Positions 11,717 to 21,680 of a DNA stretch of 64,000 nt are shown one piece after another. The notes below the pieces were generated by a model. It made no database searches, was not told the DNA's origin, and saw only the letters and a program-made list of their open reading frames with translations. The DNA comes from Hansfordia pulvinata (lineage: Eukaryota > Ascomycota > Sordariomycetes > Xylariales), in contig BJKQ01000008.1 of assembly GCA_006538405.1 (NCBI GenBank), positions 1,178,001 to 1,242,000 of the forward strand. The letters run 5' to 3'. Each line of letters opens with the position of its first letter. Position 1 is the stretch's first letter. The position numbers and the translations under genes are program-made.

Positions 11717-13310
11717 TCAATCTGGATCCTCAGGCAGGGCCGGCAGCGGTTTCCGCGTAGAGCCAGACCGAAACAGGGGTCCCGACCCCCTCGCGGTGCG
11801 CATTGTGGAAGACAGGGCAGTGTGATCATCGTGCCCATTCTCGGGGGGTGGAGTGAGCTGTTGGCCAGCCGCTTTGCGGGCCAGTAGCTCGGCGTAGGCC
11901 GAGGCTTCTGCGGCTGATCCGGCAGCTGGAGAAGCCGAGATGGCAGGCGAAAGCGCGCCGTTGCCGTTGGTGGCGGCGCCGCCGTGGTGTTCGTCTTCGT
12001 CGGGACCAGGGCGCGGCGGGGAGGAGAAGAAGTCTGCGGAGGCGGACGTCGTGGGCTCGGAGTCGTAGGCCAAGTCCTCGTCGTCTTCCTCGCCGATCAG
12101 CAGGCTGTCTGAACCGCCCGTGGCGCCGGCTTCGGGGTGGTCAGGTGGCAGTGATGATCCGTCGTCCTGCTTCTGCTGCTGCAGGAGAACAATGCCCTCG
12201 GCCTCGGAGACGGCGCGGGTGGGCGGCATCGGCCGCTGGGGCTGGGGCGCTTGCGCAGGGGACGGGGACGGGGACGGGGACAGCGGCTGCTCGCGTTCTT
12301 GCTGGCGGTGATCGGGTCCGGGGCTGTCCCCTGGGTCGTCTGCTCGGCCGTGCTCGGCGGAGAGCGGGGAGGCGCCGCGACGGCGGTAGCTGCCCATTTT
12401 TGTGTTATTCTTGTTACTGCTGCTGCTTCTGCGTGGCGCCGTGGGGGAAGTCGGGCTCCCGACGTCAGACTCCTCGACGGGGGAGAGGAGGGTGGTGGAC
12501 GTCGAAGCGGACTTGGGGGGACCGGAGCCCGCGCCGCGACTGCTGCCGGCGCTGCCACTGTTGCCGCTGCCGGGATCTTTCGGCGGGACAAGCGGCGGGG
12601 GCGAAGTGTCCTTTGGGGTCGAGGGATAGTGGCCGCTGGCGAGGCGGTGGTAGTAGGCGGCGGCGCCCGCGGCGGAGGAGTCGAACAAGTTCCCCGTTGC
12701 GGCGTTTGCGATGGCGGCGGCGGTGCCCGCGCCAGAGGAGCCGCCGCCGCCGCCGCCAGCAGCGCGGGAGAAGATGACGAGGACGAGGCATATGAGCAGG
12801 AGGGCGCTCTGGGCGATGGCCATGCGCTTCTGGAAGACGACCTCGTCGGCGAGCAGGGCGAGGCGCTCGCCGAGGGCGACGAGCTCGCGCTCGGACTGGT
12901 CGCGCTGCGTGTCGAGGGCGATGACGGTCGACTGCCAGATCTGGTCGTACTGGGCGCGGACGTCGCGCAGCTCGCCGAGGACGGTGCGGTTGAGCGTCTC
13001 GAGGAACAGGTCCACCTTGGCGACCTGCCTCTTCTCGAGGCGCGCCAGCGCCTCCTGCAGGAACTTGGACTGCGACTCGATGTACTGCAGCGACAGCGTC
13101 GTGTTGGACTCGAGCGTCGACAGGCGCTTGGTCAGCGCCTTGAAGAACGAGTCCTGCACTGTCGGCGATGCCGGCCCGGAAGACGCCGTCGCCGTCGCCG
13201 TCTTGTTCGCGTTGCCGTTGCCGTTGCGTGGCACTGTCGCGGAGCCGCCTCCGGCGCCGCCACCGGAGCCGGCCGAGCCACCGCCAGTGCTGCCTCCCGA
13301 GGTGGCGGGC

Positions 13311-13342
<32 letters not shown>

Positions 13343-15324
13343 GCTGCTGCTGTTGCTGCTGTTCGGCACTGTCGACTTGGACGGGGGCTTGATCGAGGTC
13401 GAGGCCGACGTCCTTGCCGGCCTGGGGGGCGGCTGAATGCTGGTGGGCTTGATGAACGAGGTTGTCGTGGATGTCTGCGTGGCGTTGGCCGATACCGGGG
13501 TCGAGGTCGACGCCCCAGCTGCGGACGCCTCCGTGTTGGGTGCCGCCGGCGCCGTGGGGGTGTCAGAGGACGAGGGGCTTGCCGTGGAGGCGCCTCCAAC
13601 GCTGGAAGTATCGGCAGCGGGCTGGTCGCCGGTGGTTTGCGCGGCCGTGGTGGACGTTGGCGCGGCCTCGGCCGGCGGCGATGCCGGGGTGGCCACGTTG
13701 GAGGTCTGCTCGGCTGTTTTGGCCGGCCGGGGCTTCGCGGGCTCGCCGTCGTTGCGCTGCTCGTTCTCCATGGCATGAGTGTCCGGCACCGGGGAGTCGG
13801 TGGCCGGGAAGGAGTCCCGGGGGTACATGACCTCGAAGTAGGACGCGTCCCAATAGCGGAGCCACTCGCTGGTCTCCATCTCGGCCAAGCGCGTCTCGTT
13901 GTCGGCCGGCGCCGGCTGCTCATCGTGTTGTTGTTGCTTCTCCTCCTCGGGAGCCTCTCCGGGTGCTCGACTTCGGGAGGCACCTGCTCGGCTTCGGGAG
14001 GCACCTGCTCGGCTTCGGGCTCGTCCTCGTCGCCCTCGAGGTCGGACGGGTCGGCCTCCTTCCACGAGTCGAGCATGCGAGTGCCGTGGATGCGCAGCAG
14101 AGACAGCGGGCAGTAGTACTCGTTGCCAAAGTGGCTGAGGAACTCGATGCGGATGTAGCGGGCCCAGATCTGGGGGTTCTGGACGAGGAAGGCCTGGATG
14201 TCGCGCGAGTTGCGGGCCTCGAAGGTGCCGAGATCCTTCCACTTGTCCGACTTGACGGGCCAGCGGTCCGAGACGCTGACGCGGAACTGGCGGATCATGG
14301 AGGAGAAGAACTCGTAGTTGGCGAGGACGACGGTGTCGACGAGGATGTCGTCGCTCAGCTCGACAATGAAGAACTTGTTCGGGGTGGCGCACTCGAGCAG
14401 CATGTACGAGTCCTTGTTCTCCACGAGGATGGCCGAGGGGTTCTTAGCCCCCGGGCTGGTCTTGAGGACGGTGGCGCCGGCGTCAAAGGACGAGTAGCTG
14501 AAGCGCTCCTTGCACGTCTTGCCGGCGTCCTTGCTGCGGTACGTGGTGGCGAGCGCCTCGTCGTAGGGGACCTTTTCGACCTGCTGGTCCTTGGCGTCGG
14601 CGCGGTCGTGGGGATGCTGGCGCGAGGGCGACGGCCGGCCGCCCGAGGTGATCTCGGAGATGCGGTCCGAGTAGACGTCAAAGTCGATCTCGCCCTCGTC
14701 GCCCAGCGTGGCAAAGTCGTCGCCCGGGTGGATGTCGTTGGGCTGGCGGCGCGGCTTGTTCTCGAGCTCGTCCTGGCCAGCCTTGGCCAGCATCATGGCC
14801 TTCCACTCCTCAAAGGACATGAAGGCGCCGGTGCTCAGGTCGTTGCCGTCGGCGTCGAGGTCGCTCTCGGCGTCAGCGGAGCCGTCGGCGCCCGGGGTGG
14901 CGGCGCCGGCCGCGGGGGCCGTGGCGGTGACGGTCACGGTCTCTGGCGCGGCCGAGGGCGCCGGGGCGGAGGTCGGGCGCGCGGTGAGGCATTGCTGGGG
15001 CAGGGTGTGGGTGATGTAGTTGGCGGTTCTCGACTCGCACGTGGGCTCGGGGGTGGCGGTCGTGTGGGAGGGGTGCCTCGTGGTGGTGGGCGGGGGGGAG
15101 GCAGCAGGCGAGGGGGTGTGGCCCGCAGCGGTTGTCATTGTCGTTGTCGCTGTCGGCGTCGCGGTCGTGCTCGTCGCTGTTGTGCTATATGTGACATCGG
15201 GCTGGCCCGGGGCTTGGTGGTCGGCCTCAGCGGCGGTGACGATGGCGGGAGCCCGGAGGAGCAGCAGGGCAGCTATGGATATGGAGAGCGCGCGCCATGG
15301 TGAGAGAGGCTGGGAGCGCCCCAT
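11717..15324 (-). CDS. Mid-SUN domain protein, SLP1-like (apparent frameshift)
   Basis: A SUN-family membrane protein of the type with a signal peptide, a central SUN domain, coiled coil and a C-terminal membrane anchor (yeast Slp1, plant mid-SUN proteins), expected in the ER or nuclear envelope. About 1,200 residues. Start at 15324 gives MGRSQPLSPWRALSI and a hydrophobic signal segment; the open frame upstream is low-complexity leader. SUN domain about residues 270-415 (CKERFSYSSFDAGATVLKT, DTVVLANYEFFSSMIRQFRV, YIRIEFLSHFGNEYYCPLSL). Then an acidic Glu/Pro linker, a long Thr/Pro/Ala-rich region, poly-Asn, a coiled coil (LTKRLSTLESNTTLSLQYIE) and one membrane helix near residue 830-852 (ALLLICLVLVIF). 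The reading frame changes by one base near 13959-13963, just after a duplicated 21-nt unit; both sides are clearly the same protein. The last ~350 residues are Ser/Pro-rich and probably disordered. Confidence 0.88.
13311..13370 (-). repeat. AAC/AGC trinucleotide repeat in SUN-protein gene
   Basis: Read on the minus strand this is a run of AAC codons flanked by AGC codons, encoding about ten Asn in a row within an Asn/Ser tract. In frame, so length changes would alter the linker only. Confidence 0.85.
13967..14021 (-). repeat. Tandem 21-nt direct repeat in coding sequence
   Basis: On the minus strand the unit encoding EAEQVPP is present twice in tandem and followed by a partial third copy (EVEHP). 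It sits immediately before the apparent frameshift in the SUN-domain gene, a place where both replication slippage and assembly errors are likely. Confidence 0.75.
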
Positions 15325-16160
15325 GACAGCTACGGCGGAGGTCCAAGGGCGGCGGGGCGCATGGCCGTCGGGTCGGCCGAGCAAGAGCAGGACCGCCTTT
15401 GCTCGGCTTATTTCGACAACCTGAGATGCGCTGGCGGGCGGTGTGTCGAGGATCGGACTTTCTGGTTGGATGCTTGTGCGTGTGTGCGTGCGCGCGTTAA
15501 GGAGACACAAAAGGGTGCTGTGTGCTGTGTTCTGGTTTGATCTCGGGCGTCGATTCAGGTTGTATGCTGAGGGCTGGGTTGCCTGGGAAAGTTGTGGGCG
15601 GTATGGGTCGCGAGAGGGAGGGCCGTGAACGTGAACCGTCCAGTGATGGTGATTGCTGGCGGTTGCGGCGGTTGCGGCGGTTGCGGCGGCGGCGGCAGTG
15701 GTGGTGAGGCTGGGGTCCGTCGTGCAAACCAACGAGTGGCAGCCACCAACCAAACTGACGTAAGAGAGCCCTCGTTTGAGCGCTACAACCGGCGAGGCTT
15801 CCACGGCTCCCAGGCCCTGTTGCGGCTGCTACGAGGGCTGGACACTCCACTGGAACACCGCCGTGGGTGTCCGCCCGGCACCCGTGGTTAGCGCCATGGG
15901 GCCGCCGGGACAGGTGGCCAGTCAGGGCGCTCCGGGGCTGAAACACGTCGCTGGGACTGGATTCTGGGCGCAATCCCGTTTCTATTCTTAGACGCGCTCC
16001 CGACGGGACTGCATTTATTCATTCTTATGTATTTGCCAGGTTGTCTCGTGGCCTGCTCTATCCCGCCCGGCCAGCACTCGGCCAGCACTGTATTGTACAG
16101 ATCTTGACTCCAGTCGTCAGTCTCGTCTCGGGACCCTACCTTATCGTTCTGTGAGCAGCA

Positions 16161-16180
16161 ACCTACCTACCTACCTACCT
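16161..16180. repeat. ACCT tetranucleotide tandem repeat
   Basis: Five perfect copies of ACCT. Similar short CTAC/CCTA arrays recur in most intergenic regions of the window. Confidence 0.8.
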
Positions 16181-16886
16181 AAGGCACGGAGAAGCACAGA
16201 CAGACATACATGACATTGCATGCAAAGCGTACAAGGCAAACCCTGGGCACTTCTATGGATGCGGCACAGCCATCTCGTAGGGTCTGCCTCCTGAGTACTT
16301 AGTAGCCACTGCACAACTGACTAAATGGTGACTGAGGTTAAGGCTGGTGCCAGTCACACTCCCGGCATCGTCTCTTTGTGCAACGCGGGCCCCTATTGCG
16401 CGCGCGTTCTTTTGGCCTTTAACACGTGCAAGCCGGGGACAGCAGAGGGCCTACTCGTATGCGGCAGGCGTCCAGGACTGGATGCTGAGGCGAGTGCTGC
16501 ATGTTGGTACTATACGTGGCACATGGCAAGTAAGGTACACGCATGTAGGTACTCGTACACACTTGAATCACAGTCGTATTGGGTCCGGCTGGCCAGCCAG
16601 ACTCCGACCGAAGACCAGTTGAACAACTCCTAGAGGCCCTTGTGACCTGTCGGCCCCGTATGACAAACGCCAAACCAGGCGCGCCATCATCACCGCCCGG
16701 GGATTTTCGGCCAATAGAGCCGTGCCATCTTGAACTGCATCTGCTTGTCAGCGCACTGCACACCGCGAACCGGAGCCACAAGCAACGAACTTGTGCCCCA
16801 GGGCAAAAAAAAACCCAAATGAACCGCACTGAATCAAGACGGCGCTTGGTGGGCCCCCGCTGCCAACTCGATTGCTATGCGGCACT

Positions 16887-16896
16887 ACTGCAAAAG
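16887..16896 (-). terminator. RNA polymerase III terminator of tRNA-Leu
   Basis: Four T in a row on the minus strand about ten bases past the 3' end of the tRNA, the usual signal for Pol III termination. Confidence 0.55.
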
Positions 16897-16904
16897 GAAG
16901 GTCT

Positions 16905-17002
16905 TGATGAGAGTGGGATTCGAACCCACGCGGATTGCTCCATGAGGAAACTGTGCTAAGGTGACCTTAACCTCACGCCATAACCAACTCGGCCATCTCA
17001 CC
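16905..17002 (-). tRNA. tRNA-Leu(AAG) with 16-nt intron
   Basis: Minus-strand cloverleaf. Acceptor stem GGTGAGA pairs with TCTCATC, discriminator A. D arm contains TGGCCGAGTTGGTTA. The anticodon stem TGAGG pairs with CCTCA only if a 16-nt intron is removed after the base following the anticodon; the loop then reads TT-AAG-G-T, giving anticodon AAG. A long variable arm (GGA...TCC) and the T arm GTGGGTTCGAATCCCAC fit a type II leucine tRNA. The intron contains CCTTA, which can pair with TAAGG across the anticodon, as in eukaryotic pre-tRNAs. A run of T (complement of 16891-16894) just downstream would terminate RNA polymerase III. Confidence 0.93.
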
Positions 17003-17696
17003 AGATGTTGTTGAAAGACGACGGCTTACTGGAGAATCTGTCGTCTCTACGCTGCTGCTCTGCGGTTGACGTACCGTTTCCCGACGCTCCCCCCCCCCTG
17101 GCTCCCGGTTGGCTGGCGTCTTTGTGTCACCACCCACCACCCCCGACAACACCAAAGATGAAGTCCGCGCGTCCAACGAGCCCAGATTCAGCCCTGCTCG
17201 TATCGATACCACTCGGTAATGCATTGTTGCTTCAGCCCGTAAAGCATGGCCGGCCCCCTCGTTATACGCCCCTGCAAGGCCGCGGCACCCGCCCTGCGAG
17301 GATGTGCTATGAGTGGCGCCCTGCGCTGCACTCGTCAACTACGATGTTTGTGGTCGCACACACGTGCTCTCTGGCTCGCTGGTCGTAAACTCGTCTTCTC
17401 GCCATTGCTGGGTATCATGAGCCTCCGTTGAACACGGAGACCGCCTTCTATGCCAGGCTGTCGCTGCCTGTGGGTATCTATCTGGTGGCTATACTGGCCA
17501 TTCTCTGAGGCTTTCGGTCCTCATAACGCTTCAAGCCTGGCGCAGCCACCTCGGAACCAGCCGCCACTCGCCGTAGTTCGCTTCCGCAGTCGCTTTGCCG
17601 TGTTAATATGTACATTACGCGTTCAATACGTGTATCAGCCCGTGTGTACTCCCCGCCGTTTCCCCCTCGTAAGCAGTGCAGACTGCCCGCCCCCTC
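17003..17696. other. Spacer between tRNA-Leu and the bHLH gene
   Basis: About 700 bases upstream of the tRNA and downstream of the bHLH gene stop codon. No gene recognised; probably includes the 3' untranslated region of the bHLH gene at its right end. Confidence 0.45.
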
Positions 17697-19230
17697 TCAG
17701 TAGGCGCCGCCCATGGTCATGGCCCAGGGCATGGGCGCCTGTGCCAGCGCCAGCATGGCGCGGAGCTCCTCGACCTGAGCCTGGAGCGACGCAACCTGGG
17801 ACTCGAGGGCCTCGCGGACGGCATTGTGGGCGAGGATGCGCTCGGCGGCGCACTCCAGTAGCTGCTGCCGGCTGATCTGCACGGGTCCCCCTTTTCCCGT
17901 GCGCGTAAACGTCCCGTCAGCGTTCCTCACCAGCGACGGGTCCAGGTCGGGCATGGCCTCGAGCAGCTTCTGGTAGTAGAAGTTGAGGCGGTTGCGGTAC
18001 TGCTTCTCGACGCAATTGTGCGCCTCGCGAGACCGTCGCTCCGCCGCCGTCTTGGGCGGGTTGTGGTTGGCGTTCTTGGAGGTCCGTGACGCCGTACGCA
18101 GCTGCGCCCGGGGCACGACCACGGGGGCGGACGAGTTGGCCGTGTTGGCAGTGGTGGGGGCGGTAGCCGGTGCAGCCGGTGCGGCGATGGCAGCAGCGGG
18201 TGAGGGTCTCGCCGTCGACTTGACCACCCTGTGTCCCTGAACTTGCGGCTTGAAGAAGTTAACCCCTCCTCCCGCGGCCGCCGACCCTACCGCCCCCCAG
18301 CCAAGCCTATCATCATGGTCCTCGCCATCGCTGGCGACATTCCATGGGACAGCTGTTCCTGGCCGCTGTGGTTCGGCGGAGACGGTGATGGCGAGCGTCT
18401 GTTGCTCCTGTCGTCGCTAATCTTCTTGTGGAGCTTGAGCAGCGGCGATGAGAGCGACATCGCCTTTGCTGACCGCCGCTCCTGCAGCCGCCTCTCGGCC
18501 TGCTCGACCGCCCGCGGGCTAAGGTAACCCGGCCGCGGCGAGGCTGGCGACCTCGCTGTGGTTGTTGCGCTCGCACGACGGCTGCTACAGCTGGCTGATT
18601 CCGACCGCGGCAGGGCCTCAAACTGCGGTGGAGTCGGGAGCCCGGCCCCCGCCTGCGTCTCAATGCCCTCGTAGCGAGCACCTTGGCTGTTGTCGCCTAG
18701 CCAGGGCATCTGCTGCGCGCCACCGCGGGTCGCAAACAGGCTGTGATTGGTGTGGCCTGCAGATGAAGCTGCAGCCAGTTGGGACATCTGCAGCTGTATT
18801 TGCTGCTGGTGATGGTCCTGGGGGGCTTGCGAGAAAAAACCATCGGCGCCATACAGTGGTGACGTGGTCTGGGGCTCCTGGGGTACTGTCGTGGTGGCTT
18901 CCCATGGAAGTGGAATGTTGAAGCCGAATTGCGACGGCGACGACGACGACGGCAGCTGCTGTTGCGGGCCGTATACGCCCCCCTGGGAGCTGGATCTCGC
19001 ACTGCCGGAGGGCGAGATGGTTACGGGGCTGCTGAAGACCTGCTGTTGCTCAGCCATCTGCAGCAACTGTTGCTGGTCCTGCTTTTGATGTCAGCGGCCG
19101 TGTTTGTTCAGTGTCATTCTTGAGGTATGAGAAGATCGATATATAGATCGAAGGTATAGTGAAGCGGGTCACTCACAGTGCCATCAGGGCCAGCAAACTC
19201 CCAGGCTCCAAAGTTGGTCAGGTCCATCAT
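17697..19230 (-). CDS. bHLH-zipper transcription factor with SREBP-type basic region
   Basis: Nuclear DNA-binding protein of 458 residues from three exons (minus strand): 19230-19177, 19081-18291 and 18228-17697, with matching phases; the second intron has a GTTAAC branch-like site. Exon 1 encodes MMDLTNFGAWEFAGPDGT. Residues 20-280 are Gln/Ser/Pro-rich, with a conserved-looking basic patch SPRAVEQAERRLQERRSA. The bHLH domain lies at about 347-415: basic helix REAHNCVEKQYRNRLN, loop, and second helix around ISRQQLLECAAERILAHNAV, continuing into a heptad-like coiled coil. A tyrosine (KQYR) replaces the usual arginine of the basic region, the mark of SREBP-type factors that can read SRE as well as E-box sites. 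Unlike classical SREBP there are no membrane helices, so it would not need proteolytic release. Target genes unknown. Confidence 0.88.
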
Positions 19231-21164
19231 GGATGGGTGTGTGGCGGTTTGGAAACAAGGGGGTTATCGAGAAAAGGCGCGAGGGCAAGAAGTCTGGGAA
19301 GGAGGTGTGGACCAAGACAAACTGGCTCACGAAACGGAGGGAAAAGTAGAAATAGGAGAGATTTGAAGAACGGGCAACTTTTCTCGAATCTCAAGAAAAC
19401 CGCGGGCATGGATGGGTATATATGCGCAAGCCCGATGCCCTTCCTTCTCCGTTGTCTTTATGGGAGCACAACGATACGCTCACCCTCCCTCTCCCTCTCC
19501 CTCTCTCCTTCAGTCACTCACTCATACACTCCGTCTTTCGCTCGCGCGCGGATGTACAACAATACGGGGCGATTGGGTCGCCATTCGCCCTATCAAGGAA
19601 ACCATACGGCGCCACGGTGTCGACGGACCCCAGGTCTCATTCCCCCATCCCGGCTGCGTCACAGGCCGCCATGGGTTGGCACGATCCGGGTCGAACTCGG
19701 ACTCGCCCGAGGACTGTCAAACCCTTGTCGACATTGTCCCTGGTGCTGGTGTCCTGCTTGTCACTGTCGATTACCTAGCCCGGTCCGTCCAGTGCCGGAA
19801 AGCGGGCGAGGGTAACCGCACGCATTGTTGGCACGCACGCGCCGGCGGTCGAATCGGAGGCATACCTATGCGCGGGGGGAGCGTCTTGCTGCCACCAAAC
19901 CCGCTTGGCATGGCCCCTCTATTGGCCAGCCTTGGGGAGGATTGGCGGTGCTTCGTATGCGGGTAGCCGTGCGACGCGACAGCTCCTGGGCACTGAAGAA
20001 AGCCGGTAAGGTGGAAACCCCTGTCACCGACCTGGCAGCTCGCTTCTTCCTCAACCCGGCCTGGAATCTGATTTGCTGGCGGTAGATAGTAGAACCAAGA
20101 TGATACTGTGAGGGCGAGAGAGCGAGCAAAGAACATAGGGTCGCTCTTACTGGAGGTATATCTCGGCCGGGGGGGAGGGTCGGCAGCTTGCTTGGAATCT
20201 GTGTCTGAGGCACTCGGCTGGCTGTGCCCAGGCCGGGTCGACCGTCTGGCTTTGAACTCACTAGCCGGGGCTATAAGCCGGGACGACGAACGGTGGGAGA
20301 CACGGCGTCGAGGGACACAATGTAAGCAAGTTCAGCTCTCCGCTGCTCAACCTGAGCTCCGCGTTCATCCCTATAGGGCCTTAGTGCCGCCTTTTCACAC
20401 GGCCTTGTGCTACCTGAAGCCCTGCGGGCGACAGCCAGGCTGCATATTGTTGCTGCAACGGTTATCGCCTGCCATGGTTGGTTGACTGTCGTTGTGGTTG
20501 TTGAGGAGAGGGAGGGAGGGACCGGCGAGGATACCTGAGAAACGAGCAGCAGTAAGCCGCGTCCTCCTCACGTGCAGTTCGACGCCGACGGGAATCTGGG
20601 TCGTATCCCAGTTGCCAGATTGTACTTCCATTGGAGTGTAGGTGGAGGTACTTGGATAAAGTTGCTTTTGGTTGGGGGCGACAGTGGCAGTGGCAGCGGC
20701 TGCGGCACAGGCAGTGGCGGCGGCAGTAGCGGCGGCGGCGTCGTCTCTCTCGCTCTCGCTGTTTTCGATCTTGTCCTGACCGTTTCTACAGGTACCTCTT
20801 ACCTTACAGCGTTGATCTCGGTTGTCCTCGTCATCTCCCGTCGCTTCCTCTGGCGGCTCCCTCTTCCCCAGTCCTTGCCCTCTTGAGCACAACATTTGTC
20901 TTGGCTGTGGTTGACCACATTTCTCTTCTCACGGACTGCTCAATCAGCCAACCAAACATCTTTTCTGCCTGATTCCCATCGACTTTTCCGTCCCCGCTGT
21001 GTGGTCGTCAACTCACGTTGACTCTTCTCTCTAGCGTCGATTGGGCTGCCGATTGAGTTGCATCAGCCGTGGGCCCTACCCGACGCCGCGGACGCCGCGC
21101 TGTGCAGGCGTGGCACGGTCAGGTGTACGAGTTCCTAACGTAGATATTGACCCCTGCCTTACAA

Positions 21165-21190
21165 TACCTACATACCTACCTACCTACATA
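21165..21190. repeat. CTAC/ATAC tetranucleotide array
   Basis: Short array of TACC/TACA units in the spacer upstream of the bHLH gene. Confidence 0.7.
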
Positions 21191-21628
21191 TGTACCTTAC
21201 GAGCATGCCTGGGAGGGTCTGTGGGCGGGCAGTGTAGGTACTCAGGGCGTCTTCAGCGCCCGGGGGCGGAAAAGCCTTGGCCCCCTGCAACGAGCCGCGC
21301 GCCCCCGCCGAGACGTCGAGGCCCGGCGGGAGTCGATGTGAGAGGCCCGGAATCCCGGATCGCGCCTTCCACCCCTCCCCCGGCAGCCCGGGCGTCCGCC
21401 CCAGTGCGGAAGTACGGAGTCCTCGAGGGCGGTGGCTCGTCCGACTCGCTGGCGGCGGGCAGCAGCGTTGTAGCGGGCGCACCTACCCTGGTCCGCCACA
21501 CCACATCCTTACGTCGTCAATGTATTGCACCTTCCACCCGGTCTGTGGGCTGGATCTCCTTCTTTTCTCCTAACCCCCCTAAGGAAGCCACGCCCCTGTT
21601 CCGGCCTCACGAGGCTGGTACTACTCGT

Positions 21629-21680
21629 ACACACACACACACTGGGCGGCACACACACACATTCCCCCCCCCCCCCCCCC
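21629..21680. repeat. AC dinucleotide tracts and 17-base C run
   Basis: Two AC tracts (21629-21642 and 21651-21661) followed by a C homopolymer at 21664-21680. Confidence 0.85.

Larger units (their letters stand above)
15325..16904. promoter_or_regulatory. Upstream region of the SUN gene up to the tRNA
   Basis: About 1.6 kb with no supported protein gene. Proximal part (15400-15750) is the likely leader of the SUN gene and contains a (GGTTGCGGC)n-like stretch at 15658-15690. Further out are an ACCT tetranucleotide repeat at 16161-16180 and two TACTCGTA words at 16452 and 16550. Confidence 0.4.

Noticed and set aside
13955..14005. A 50-nt intron that would repair the SUN gene frame
   Set aside because: Donor GTGCCT and lack of a branch site make it unlikely; it lies wholly within the 21-nt repeats.
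12251..15303. Two long + strand open frames (about 620 and 450 codons) opposite the SUN-domain gene
   Set aside because: GC-rich antisense shadows made of Arg/Gly/Ala/Val-rich low complexity; the minus strand has signal peptide, SUN domain, coiled coil and membrane helix.
15325..15804. N-terminal extension of the SUN protein to 15804
   Set aside because: Would place a Thr/Ala/His-rich low-complexity stretch ahead of the signal peptide; the ATG at 15324 starts cleanly at the signal sequence.
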